Source of the DNA: Bacteroidales bacterium UBA1628
GTDB taxonomy: Bacteria; Bacteroidota; Bacteroidia; Bacteroidales; UBA932
DNA length: 23,660 nt
Assembly: GCA_002321335.1 (NCBI GenBank)
Contig: DCMG01000069.1
Location: forward strand, 1-23,660
Direction of reading: 5' to 3'
In this document: piece after piece, positions 1 to 6,311 of the stretch
Position numbering within the stretch: position 1 is the stretch's first letter
Layout: each line of letters begins with the position of its first letter
Position numbers and translations under genes: made by a program
The notes under the pieces: generated by a model
What the model was told of the DNA's origin: nothing
The model's input: only the letters and a program-made list of their open reading frames with translations
Database searches by the model: none

Positions 1-344
1 GCCTTCTCGTATTGGATGGTGCCGATCTTCACGGAATTGTCGTGGCTGTACTCCACGGTGTTCTCACCGGACGCACCAAGATTATCAATCGCCTCTCCTT
101 TATGAATATGCCCTTGGAGCTTCGGTGAATTAGTGTTCAGGACAAGAGACGATGCACCTGTGTCTACAAGGAAATTCAATGAATCTGACCCGTTTACAAA
201 TGCTGTGACATAAATTCTGTTATCCTGCGCAAGGCGAAAAGGAATCTCTCCTTCAGGTTGCCTGTCCACGATTTTCGCATTGATGTTCTGATGTCCGCAG
301 AACAGGGCGGCAAACACGCACAGCAAAATCCTAAGATGTCTCAT
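1..344 (-). CDS. Secreted retropepsin-like aspartic protease, 5' part only
   Basis: The reading frame opens at the ATG at 344 and runs off the left edge after about 114 codons, so only the N-terminal part is seen. It starts with a positively charged stretch and a hydrophobic core (MRHLRILLCVFAALF), read as a Sec signal peptide, so the product should be periplasmic or outer-membrane facing. About 35 residues after the predicted cleavage region comes a beta-strand followed by NFLVDTGASSLVL, with the DTG at residues 61-63. This is the hallmark catalytic Asp motif of retropepsin-like and aspartyl protease-2 domains in bacteria, where it lies in a short beta-hairpin as here. The start is supported by a promoter whose -7 box lies 19 bases upstream. 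The gene has no evident link to the carbohydrate operon. Substrate unknown; the C-terminal half, which may carry a PDZ domain in relatives, is outside the window. Confidence 0.8.
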   Translation of the reverse strand, partial: MRHLRILLCVFAALFCGHQNINAKIVDRQPEGEIPFRLAQDNRIYVTAFVNGSDSLNFLVDTGASSLVLNTNSPKLQGHIHKGEAIDNLGASGENTVEYSHDNSVKIGTIQYEK

Positions 345-363
345 AGTCAGTGTGATTTTAGTG

Positions 364-394
364 TAAAGTTACCTTTTTTCTATAAAATACCAAA
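364..394 (-). promoter_or_regulatory. Bacteroidota-type promoter for the aspartic protease gene
   Basis: Read on the minus strand, TTTG (394-391) is followed by exactly 19 bases and then TAACTTTA (371-364). The second box matches the Bacteroides -7 consensus TAnnTTTG at 7 of 8 positions, and the spacing is ideal. Transcription would begin near 358, leaving a leader of about 14 bases before the ATG at 344. Assigned by eye from the known consensus. Confidence 0.6.
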
Positions 395-441
395 AGCAAA
401 ATAAGGGGAGATCAGTGCTAATGGGGGGCGGAGAGCTTGTC

Positions 442-501
442 TTTGCACCCGAGTAGGGTGATTTCTGGTACTTGGGGTGCAAAACGGTGGGTTCTGCACC
501 C
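442..501. repeat. Three-arm inverted repeat around GGGTGCA
   Basis: TTTGCACCC (442-450) is perfectly complementary to GGGTGCAAA (475-483), and TGCACCC appears again at 495-501. The middle arm can therefore pair with either flank, through a 24-base loop on the left or an 11-base loop on the right. No run of T follows on either strand, so it does not look like a simple terminator. Function unknown; an operator or a remnant of a small repeat element are possibilities. Confidence 0.5.
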
Positions 502-574
502 GGGCGGTACGGATGGAGGGACATTGTGTTACCGCTGGTGTCCTATCCGAAAGCTGCTTTGTTGACTTATAACC

Positions 575-664
575 CGCCAAAACTGATGATTTTTATTGGT
601 TTTGGCGCACTTTCGGCCTTGAAAACGCGCCAAAACTATCAATTTTTCATCGATTTGGCGCGTT
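575..664. repeat. Four-arm alternating inverted repeat around GCGCCAAAA
   Basis: Two tandem hairpins of the same design lie next to each other. The first pairs CGCCAAAAC (575-583) with GTTTTGGCG (599-607), 9 bp. The second pairs AACGCGCCAAA (624-634) with TTTGGCGCGTT (654-664), 11 bp. The inner arms, 599-608 and 627-636, also pair perfectly over 10 bp, so an alternative central hairpin is possible. Both outer loops are AT-rich. The last arm ends 4 bases before the -33 element of the ATPase promoter, which fits an operator. It could also insulate the ATPase gene from upstream transcription, or be a small repeat element. Confidence 0.7.
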
Positions 665-668
665 ATTG

Positions 669-700
669 TTTGTCATTCTGAATCCTTTCTTGTATATTTG
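669..700 (+). promoter_or_regulatory. Bacteroidota-type promoter for the ATPase gene; fixes its start
   Basis: TTTG (669-672), 20 bases, then TATATTTG (693-700), an exact match to the TAnnTTTG -7 consensus at accepted spacing. Transcription should start near 706-708. The GTG at 700, which would open the longest frame, lies inside the -7 box and would not be transcribed. The ATG at 721 is therefore the better start, with a leader of roughly 14 bases. Confidence 0.7.
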
Positions 701-720
701 TGAGCGTTAAGTATGTTGAT

Positions 721-2145
721 ATGAATGAATTAATAGGAAGAAACGCTGAGCGAAAGTTACTCGAACAGTACATCGAAAGCCCAAAGTCGGAATTCATCGC
801 GATTTATGGCCGTCGTCGTGTCGGAAAAACATATCTGGTAACGGAGATTTTCAAGGATAGATTGGCTTTCGACATGACAGGTGTGTTGGAGGGTGACAGG
901 GAGGATCAGATGTCCAGTTTTTTTCTGTCCCTTCAGAAGGCAGGTTATGGTGGCGTGAGGCCAAAGACCTGGATAGAGGCCTTCGAGGCTTTGAAGACTG
1001 TGTTGGCTCCAGCGTTGGCAAAAGGGAACGCTGTCATATTCATTGATGAATTGCCTTGCCTGGACACACCGAGGTCTGGTTTGATAAAGGCTTTGGACTT
1101 GTTTTGGAACGGCTGGGCGAACCGTCAGAAAAACATTAAACTGATCGTCTGCGGTTCGGCCACGACTTGGATGGTGGATAACATAATAGACAACCACGGT
1201 GGGCTTCACGACCGGATAACACACGAATTGCATCTCCATCCATTCACTCTTGGAGAGACCGAGGAATATTTGAAGGCCAATGGTTCTCGGTGGAACAGGC
1301 TCTCTATTGCCCAGACTTATATGATTCTGGGTGGCATTCCGTATTATCTGAGCCTGCTTGACAAAAGGCAAAGTCTTACGGAAAACATAGACCGGCTGTT
1401 TTTCTCGGTCGATGCGGAACTGCATCGTGAATATGACCGCTTGTTCAAGTCCCTTTTCCGGAATCCTCAGCCTTATGTGAAAATAATCCGGCTGCTTTCA
1501 TCCAACCGTAAAGGATTGACTCGGAATGAGATCAGTGAGAAACTTGGCAAGGAGACCGGTGGCCATCTGAGCAAGATGCTTGAGAATTTGGAAAACTGCG
1601 ATTTCGTCCGCAAGTATTGCGTCAGAGAGAAGAGGATCAACTCGAAGAATGGAATATACCAATTGGTGGATTTCTTTACCCGTTTTCATAACGACTTCTG
1701 TGTCAAAGGGACAACAGATGATCATTATTGGAGCAACACCTTGAACACCCCGAAGCAGAACACTTGGTACGGCCTCGCTTTCGAGCGACTCTGCCAAGCG
1801 CATATTCCTCAGATCAAAAAGGCTCTCGGAATAGACAGAATCCATACTGAATATTATTCCTGGAGAAGCAAGGAGAGCAAGCCGGCGGCTCAGGTCGATC
1901 TGATCATCGAGCGTGCCGATCAGATCACCAACCTGTGTGAGATCAAGTACAGTCGTGCCGAATATTCAATAGACTCTGAGGAAAACGCCAAGTTACAGAA
2001 TCGTGTGGCGGATTTCGAGCGCGAGACCGGCTCCCGTAGCGCTGTCAACCTCACCTTCATCACCACTTTCGGCCTCAAGCCCAACGCCTACTCCTCCGAC
2101 ATCCACTACCGTGTCCAACTCGACGCCTTGTTTGAAGAGGCATAG
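721..2145 (+). CDS. AAA+ ATPase with C-terminal PD-(D/E)XK nuclease-like domain (ATPase_2/DUF234 type)
   Basis: The 474-residue protein starts MNELIGRNAE, typical of the archaeal-type ATPase family common in Bacteroidota. The P-loop GRRRVGKT is at residues 30-37 and Walker B, VIFIDE, at 105-110. A winged-helix-like region follows at about 255-320 (LLSSNRKGLTRNEISEKLG). The C-terminal part has QVDLIIER with Asp393, then CEIKYS with Glu407 and Lys409. That is the D...ExK arrangement of PD-(D/E)XK folds, the usual end of DUF234 proteins. No signal peptide; cytoplasmic. A GTG at 700 would add seven residues but sits in the promoter. The gene stands alone, with its own promoter and a convergent neighbour. 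The physiological role of this family is not settled; DNA processing or defence is plausible, not shown. Its lower G+C than the downstream operon may indicate a separate history. Confidence 0.85.
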   Translation: MNELIGRNAERKLLEQYIESPKSEFIAIYGRRRVGKTYLVTEIFKDRLAFDMTGVLEGDREDQMSSFFLSLQKAGYGGVRPKTWIEAFEALKTVLAPALAKGNAVIFIDELPCLDTPRSGLIKALDLFWNGWANRQKNIKLIVCGSATTWMVDNIIDNHGGLHDRITHELHLHPFTLGETEEYLKANGSRWNRLSIAQTYMILGGIPYYLSLLDKRQSLTENIDRLFFSVDAELHREYDRLFKSLFRNPQPYVKIIRLLSSNRKGLTRNEISEKLGKETGGHLSKMLENLENCDFVRKYCVREKRINSKNGIYQLVDFFTRFHNDFCVKGTTDDHYWSNTLNTPKQNTWYGLAFERLCQAHIPQIKKALGIDRIHTEYYSWRSKESKPAAQVDLIIERADQITNLCEIKYSRAEYSIDSEENAKLQNRVADFERETGSRSAVNLTFITTFGLKPNAYSSDIHYRVQLDALFEEA

Positions 2146-2168
2146 ACCCGGTTGCTATCCAAAGAATT

Positions 2169-2202
2169 CCAGACACTGACTCGGTGCGCCGTCTGGTCCT
2201 TT
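2169..2202. terminator. Possible terminator between convergent ATPase and araC-type genes
   Basis: CCAGAC (2169-2174) pairs with GTCTGG (2191-2196) in the 55-base gap between two convergent genes. On the plus strand the stem is followed by TCCTTT, a weak U tract, so it would serve the ATPase gene. The minus-strand side has no T run close to the stem. The 16-base loop is large, so this is tentative. Confidence 0.4.
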
Positions 2203-3118
2203 AGTCGGTCTCTTTGACGGTGTGCTTCTCGGCGTGGGCGTTGCGGTAGGCGCCGGGACTCATTCCGACGGCTTCCTGGAACACGGTGCAGAAATATTCA
2301 GAGGTGCTGAATCCGCAGTCAAGGGCTATGTTCTTGACAGGGAGGGAACTGTTGCGCAGGAAGTACATCGAGGAATGGATCCTCAGTTGCTGAAGGTACT
2401 GTGCCGGGGCCATTCCGGTGTTTTTGCGGAACATCCTGCGCAGCCATGTGTAGCTCATCCCCATCTCGGAGGCGAGTGTTTTGATGTCGATCTGCTCCGA
2501 GAGATGGTTGGCCATTTGCTGTTTAACCGAATTTATTGCCAGAACTACCTTGTCGTCATTCCTGTTTTTGGTGGCGAGATTATAGTTTATCAGTGACAGC
2601 ATGTGGATCACGATTGCCTGAAGCATGGGCATTGTCTGGTCACATTGGCGTTCGGCGTAGAAGAGAGCCTGCTCGAAAAGGTCCACGAGAGTCGCCGAGA
2701 GCCCCAGCTCAATCGGTCCTTTTCTGTCCTTGAAGAATCTGTCCACGTCAGTCCGGAATGTCGGTCCGTTGAATCCTATGTAATACTCAGTCCATCCGAT
2801 GTCTTTGTTCGGCCGGTAAGTGTGCCAGTACCCGGGGCGCAGCAGGATGAGAGTCCCCGGGGTTATCACCCTGCTGCCGTCGCTGTCTGTGAACATTCCA
2901 GTTCCTCCGGTGATGTAGACCAATTGGAACTCACCCAGCCTCCTTCCCTTGTCCATGCTGAAGCCGTACCGTTTAGGAATGACCTTCACAGGGTAGTCCT
3001 GTTGCGGTGCCACTTCCTGATAGCCGATGGTTGAGATAAGGTCGTCCGTCTCATTCGACACAGTCTCGAAGGAAAGCAGCGAGAACCGGCTCATGTGCTT
3101 GTTCGAATTCTGGATCAT
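2201..3118 (-). CDS. AraC-family transcriptional regulator, likely regulator of the adjacent glycan operon
   Basis: The 305-residue protein has the classic two-part layout. Residues about 40-120 form the N-terminal cupin-like AraC binding domain (GEFQLVYITGGTGMF, then TPGTLILLRPGYWHTY). Residues about 205-295 hold two helix-turn-helix motifs, seen in IKTLASEMGMSYTWLRRMFR and VKNIALDCGFSTSEYFCTVF, ending MSPGAYR. No signal peptide or membrane segment, so it is a one-component cytoplasmic regulator rather than a hybrid two-component or SusR-type one. It is transcribed divergently from the nine-gene operon across a 265-base gap that holds a perfect palindrome. By position it probably controls that operon, activated by a sugar bound in the cupin pocket; that is inference. 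No good minus-strand promoter was found upstream of it. Confidence 0.88.
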   Translation of the reverse strand: MIQNSNKHMSRFSLLSFETVSNETDDLISTIGYQEVAPQQDYPVKVIPKRYGFSMDKGRRLGEFQLVYITGGTGMFTDSDGSRVITPGTLILLRPGYWHTYRPNKDIGWTEYYIGFNGPTFRTDVDRFFKDRKGPIELGLSATLVDLFEQALFYAERQCDQTMPMLQAIVIHMLSLINYNLATKNRNDDKVVLAINSVKQQMANHLSEQIDIKTLASEMGMSYTWLRRMFRKNTGMAPAQYLQQLRIHSSMYFLRNSSLPVKNIALDCGFSTSEYFCTVFQEAVGMSPGAYRNAHAEKHTVKETD

Positions 3119-3202
3119 TTTCTTTAGTTATTAATGTCTCGCAGTGTCAGAAAACCAATTTGATAGGGCCTGATGTCTGCGCCAATTACGTGAAATAATG
3201 CT

Positions 3203-3210
3203 TAAATTTG
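3203..3210 (+). promoter_or_regulatory. Exact -7 box without a -33 box, upstream of the glycan operon
   Basis: TAAATTTG matches the Bacteroides -7 consensus exactly, but no TTTG or TTG lies at 19-21 bases upstream. An isolated -7 box is what an activator-dependent promoter might show. If used, it would give the operon a leader of about 165 bases that includes the palindrome at 3238-3253. It may equally be a chance match in AT-rich DNA. Confidence 0.25.
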
Positions 3211-3237
3211 TTAAAGGCAAGGGTGAAGTGAATCATC

Positions 3238-3253
3238 GCCAAATGCATTTGGC
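3238..3253. promoter_or_regulatory. Perfect 16-bp palindrome, candidate operator
   Basis: GCCAAATGCATTTGGC is fully self-complementary with no spacer. It lies 120 bases upstream of the AraC-type regulator start and 90 bases upstream of the -33 element of the operon's best promoter candidate. A site with this symmetry between a regulator and its divergent target operon is a natural binding-site candidate. AraC proteins often bind direct repeats, so the binder could be another regulator. Confidence 0.5.
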
Positions 3254-3342
3254 TGTATGTTTTTCTCTATGCAGAGATTCCGTGTGCGGGTGCGTTGACG
3301 AACTTCAAATGCCTTTTATAAAGTTAGATAAAAAATGTGATT

Positions 3343-3373
3343 TTTGACCTTCAAGTGTCAAAAAATATAATTG
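3343..3373 (+). promoter_or_regulatory. Candidate promoter of the nine-gene glycan operon
   Basis: TTTG (3343-3346) is followed by exactly 19 bases and TATAATTG (3366-3373), 7 of 8 matches to TAnnTTTG. Transcription would begin near 3380, so the first gene would have almost no leader. That favours the second in-frame ATG (3390) or near-leaderless translation from 3384. The stretch is AT-rich, so chance matches are possible. Confidence 0.45.
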
Positions 3374-3383
3374 GTAACACAAA

Positions 3384-4565
3384 ATGCGAATGACAAAAAG
3401 ACTTTCTGCCCTCCTCGTGTTGGCTCTGGTGCTTGTTTCCTGCGGGAAGAATGCCAAACAATCAGATTACTATGTGTGTGCCTACATCTGGCCGTCCTGC
3501 CACGATGACTCTCTGGCGCATGAACTCATCTGGCCGGGCGGTCGGGGTGAGTGGGAGATAATCAATGCCGGAACCCCGCGTTTTCCGGGACATTACCAGC
3601 CTCGCGAACCGCTGTGGAAGGGTGATCAGGATGATGATCCGGAGGTGGTTGAGAAATGGATAAAGACCGCTCTCAAGTACGGAGTGAACACCTTTATCTA
3701 TGACTGGTACTGGTTCTACAACTATCCTTTCCTTGAAGAGGCTCTCGACAACGGGTTTCTCAAGGCTCCGTCGAATGAGAAGATGAACTTCTACATCATG
3801 TACGCGAACCACGAGGTCACAAACTATTGGAATCCTCACATCAACTCCGACACGGAGACGCTCACTTTCAACCCGCGCATAGACTGGGATCAGTGGAAGG
3901 TGATCGTGGACAGGGTGATCACACAGTATTTCCATCGTCCGAACTATGTCAAAATCGACGGATGTCCTGTGTTCAGCCTTTGGGACTTCGATTTCTTCAC
4001 CGAAAGCTTCGGCTCCCTGGAAGAGGCCGGCAAGGCGATGGATTATTTCCGCTCCAAGGTGAAAGAGGCCGGATTCCCTGACCTCCACCTCCAGAAGTGC
4101 GGCGGACTGTGGCCGCGAGGCAAAGAAGAGACTGTCAGAATCAAGGAACAGATAAAAAGGTTCGGCATCAACTCGACCGCCGGATACAACATGGGTGGAT
4201 TGGATCCGGACTACATAAGACACGGAATGAAGGCCATAGAGTTCAGGCAGCGCTGGTACGATGAATATGAGATTCCTCTGTTTCCGACGGTGTCCATCGG
4301 CTGGGATGACACCCCTCGCTACCCGAACAAGGGAGAGAAGGATGTCACTCACTTCAACCATTCTCCGGAGGCTTTCGCGTCATTCCTCCAGACGGCTAAG
4401 GAATGGGCTGACGATCATGCGGACACGCAGCCGAAGTTCGTTATGATAAATGCTTGGAATGAATATGTCGAGGGCAGTTATCTTCTACCGGACCGTTATT
4501 GGGGCTTCGGCTTCCTTGAGGCTGTGAAGGATGTTTTCGACGGAAAATATGACAAACCGGAATAA
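3384..4565 (+). CDS. GH99-like (WbsX-like) glycoside hydrolase lipoprotein
   Basis: The 393-residue protein begins with a lipoprotein signal peptide ending LVLVSC (Cys20). The mature part starts YYVCAYIWPSCHDD and contains PRFPGHYQP and FIYDWYWFYNYPFLE, the signature of the WbsX-like, GH99-related family. Near the C-terminus, AWNEYVEG places Glu360 and Glu363 three residues apart, as in the catalytic pair of GH99 endo-alpha-mannosidases (WNExxEG). Those enzymes use a neighbouring-group epoxide mechanism; whether this subfamily shares it or the specificity is unknown. Residues just after Cys20 (GKNAKQS) lack the acidic surface-export signal, so it may face the periplasm. First gene of the operon, 36 bases before GH16. 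ATGs at 3384 and 3390 are both possible; the upstream one is kept. Family members were first annotated as glycosyltransferases, but the secreted form and gene context favour a hydrolase. Confidence 0.82.
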   Translation: MRMTKRLSALLVLALVLVSCGKNAKQSDYYVCAYIWPSCHDDSLAHELIWPGGRGEWEIINAGTPRFPGHYQPREPLWKGDQDDDPEVVEKWIKTALKYGVNTFIYDWYWFYNYPFLEEALDNGFLKAPSNEKMNFYIMYANHEVTNYWNPHINSDTETLTFNPRIDWDQWKVIVDRVITQYFHRPNYVKIDGCPVFSLWDFDFFTESFGSLEEAGKAMDYFRSKVKEAGFPDLHLQKCGGLWPRGKEETVRIKEQIKRFGINSTAGYNMGGLDPDYIRHGMKAIEFRQRWYDEYEIPLFPTVSIGWDDTPRYPNKGEKDVTHFNHSPEAFASFLQTAKEWADDHADTQPKFVMINAWNEYVEGSYLLPDRYWGFGFLEAVKDVFDGKYDKPE

Positions 4566-4601
4566 ACATCCGGAATCGACAAACCAAAAATCAGCAGTGA
4601 C

Positions 4602-6293
4602 ATGAAAAAATATTGCTTTGTCTTCCATTTGCTCCTCGCTGTTCTGTTCGTCTCCTGCACGAATGACAAGTTGGAACAGAGGATCTCTTCTTTGGAGGAG
4701 CGCATGGCCGCGCTTGAATCCGTGTATGGAGAGATCAATGACAACGCCACGGCCTTGAACGCCCTTTATAAGGAGAACCTGCTCATACACCAGTATTCCG
4801 AGCGTAATGAAAACGGAGCGGTGGTAGGTTATGACCTCAAACTTTCGGACGGCAGCACCCTGCACATCACGTTCGGCAAGAATGTGGAGGGCGTCGCACC
4901 GATGATCGGCGTGAACGATATGGGACAATGGGTGGTCTCATTCGATGGCGGAGAGACTTTCACTCCGATAGAAGGTGCGGCAAGCCCGTGGGCCAAGGAC
5001 GGAAAATCCCCGATTGTAAGTGTTGATAAATATGGCTTTTGGCAGATCTCGCTTGATTCGGGCAAGACGTGGCAAAGGATAGTTGATGCGGCTGGCGACC
5101 CTATCAGCGCGGTGGACGGAAAATCTCTGGCTCCGGCGTCATATTGCTTCTTCGACAAGGTCTCATTCAACAAGGAAACCGGGAATCTTGACATAAAGCT
5201 GGTGACCGGCGAGACATTCTCCATACCTTTGGCTTCGGAGGCTTCCATATCCCTGAAATATTATGACGAGAAAGAAGGGGCATACGTGTACGGAAACCGT
5301 CTTAATGAATTCCCGGCCGAGATCTCGGGTGTCAGCGACATGGTGTTCATCGATGTCCCTGACGGATGGAACCTATGGATGGAAAAGGACAAGCTGGTCG
5401 TTGAGGCTCCGCAGGATGGCGTCACCGGTGACTACACGGTGAAACTTCTGGCCTCTACTTTCTCCGGTGAGTCCAAATCGTTCAGCTTCAAATTCAAGTA
5501 CGAAAAGGATCTCATCCTGTTCGACGATTTTCTTGGGAACGACATCGATCACCGTTGGTGGCTGCGTTATAAGAGCGGCACCGTTACCTCGGAATGGGAC
5601 ACTTACCAGAAGGGGGATCCGGCTGAGTCGGTGGTTGAGGACGGACTCCTCAAACTGTACGCCCACCTTGACGGAGACTCATTCAAGACGGGAGCGGTCT
5701 GGACGAAGGGCAAGCTTACCTACAGGCCACCTTTCCGGATTGATTGCCGGGCGCGTTTCACACAGATGGGAACCGGAATCTGGTATGCGATCTGGGTCTC
5801 TCCTGACGCCGGCTATATGCATGGTGAGATAGACATCTGCGAGAAGTTGAACTTCGGAACGACCACCTATCACACTTGCCACACGCTGTACACCTTGAAC
5901 ACCGCCGCCACGAATCAGAAGAAGGAGACTTATGTGAACGAGGCCGGAGAGACTGTGGTGAACTGGCATCAGGGAATCGCACCTGACGCTATGGTCGCCG
6001 GCGCTTTCAACATCTTCTCAGTGGAAGTCACCGACGAGCGGATTGTATGGTATGTCAACGAAAAACCAGTGTTTGTCTACAGGCATATTCCTCATTCTGT
6101 GGAAGATCCGCTCTATTCGCAATTGAAGCCGCAGGAGCAGGAATACTATCTTAAGAACTGGACATTCATGGAACAGGATTACAACACCCTTCTTGACATA
6201 GCCGTCGGAGGACAGTTCGTCGGTGGTGTCATCAAAAGGGAAGAGTTCCCTGGACAGTTTGACATTGATTGGATAAAAGTAAAACAGTTATAA
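4602..6293 (+). CDS. GH16 endo-beta-glycanase lipoprotein with coiled-coil/DUF4988 stalk
   Basis: The 563-residue protein has a lipobox FVSC (Cys19) followed by TNDKLEQ, whose acidic residues fit surface export. Residues about 23-60 form a coiled coil (LEQRISSLEERMAALE). DUF4988 follows to about 205, with two internal repeats, GVNDMGQWVVSFDGGETF and SVDKYGFWQISLDSGKTW. A beta-sandwich-like segment spans about 210-300. The GH16 domain is about 300-563, with the active-site motif GEIDICE (Glu409, Asp411, Glu414), matching ExDxxE of retaining GH16 enzymes: nucleophile, helper Asp and acid/base. GH16 cleaves internal beta-1,3 or beta-1,4 bonds in laminarin, mixed-linkage glucan, xyloglucan or galactans; the substrate cannot be told here. 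It is probably the surface enzyme that makes the first cuts for SusC import. The next gene starts 18 bases downstream and shares the same stalk. Confidence 0.87.
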   Translation: MKKYCFVFHLLLAVLFVSCTNDKLEQRISSLEERMAALESVYGEINDNATALNALYKENLLIHQYSERNENGAVVGYDLKLSDGSTLHITFGKNVEGVAPMIGVNDMGQWVVSFDGGETFTPIEGAASPWAKDGKSPIVSVDKYGFWQISLDSGKTWQRIVDAAGDPISAVDGKSLAPASYCFFDKVSFNKETGNLDIKLVTGETFSIPLASEASISLKYYDEKEGAYVYGNRLNEFPAEISGVSDMVFIDVPDGWNLWMEKDKLVVEAPQDGVTGDYTVKLLASTFSGESKSFSFKFKYEKDLILFDDFLGNDIDHRWWLRYKSGTVTSEWDTYQKGDPAESVVEDGLLKLYAHLDGDSFKTGAVWTKGKLTYRPPFRIDCRARFTQMGTGIWYAIWVSPDAGYMHGEIDICEKLNFGTTTYHTCHTLYTLNTAATNQKKETYVNEAGETVVNWHQGIAPDAMVAGAFNIFSVEVTDERIVWYVNEKPVFVYRHIPHSVEDPLYSQLKPQEQEYYLKNWTFMEQDYNTLLDIAVGGQFVGGVIKREEFPGQFDIDWIKVKQL

Positions 6294-6311
6294 CACTAAA
6301 CATTCAGAAAA

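Larger units (their letters stand above)
345..720. other. Non-coding divergent region between the protease and ATPase genes
   Basis: This stretch has no convincing gene. The short open frames inside it have unlikely composition, no signal and no recognisable domain. What it does hold is two divergent promoters at its edges and two clusters of alternating inverted repeats, at 442-501 and 575-664. The amount of inverted repetition is high for so short a spacer. No tRNA, insertion-sequence end or CRISPR repeat was recognised. Confidence 0.6.

Noticed and set aside
472..681. 69-codon plus-strand frame in the first spacer
   Set aside because: It runs across the inverted repeats at 575-664, has no recognisable domain and ends inside the ATPase promoter.
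3384..4565. Glycosyltransferase annotation for the WbsX-like protein
   Set aside because: The lipoprotein signal, the WNExxEG Glu pair as in GH99, and its place in a degradation operon favour a glycoside hydrolase.
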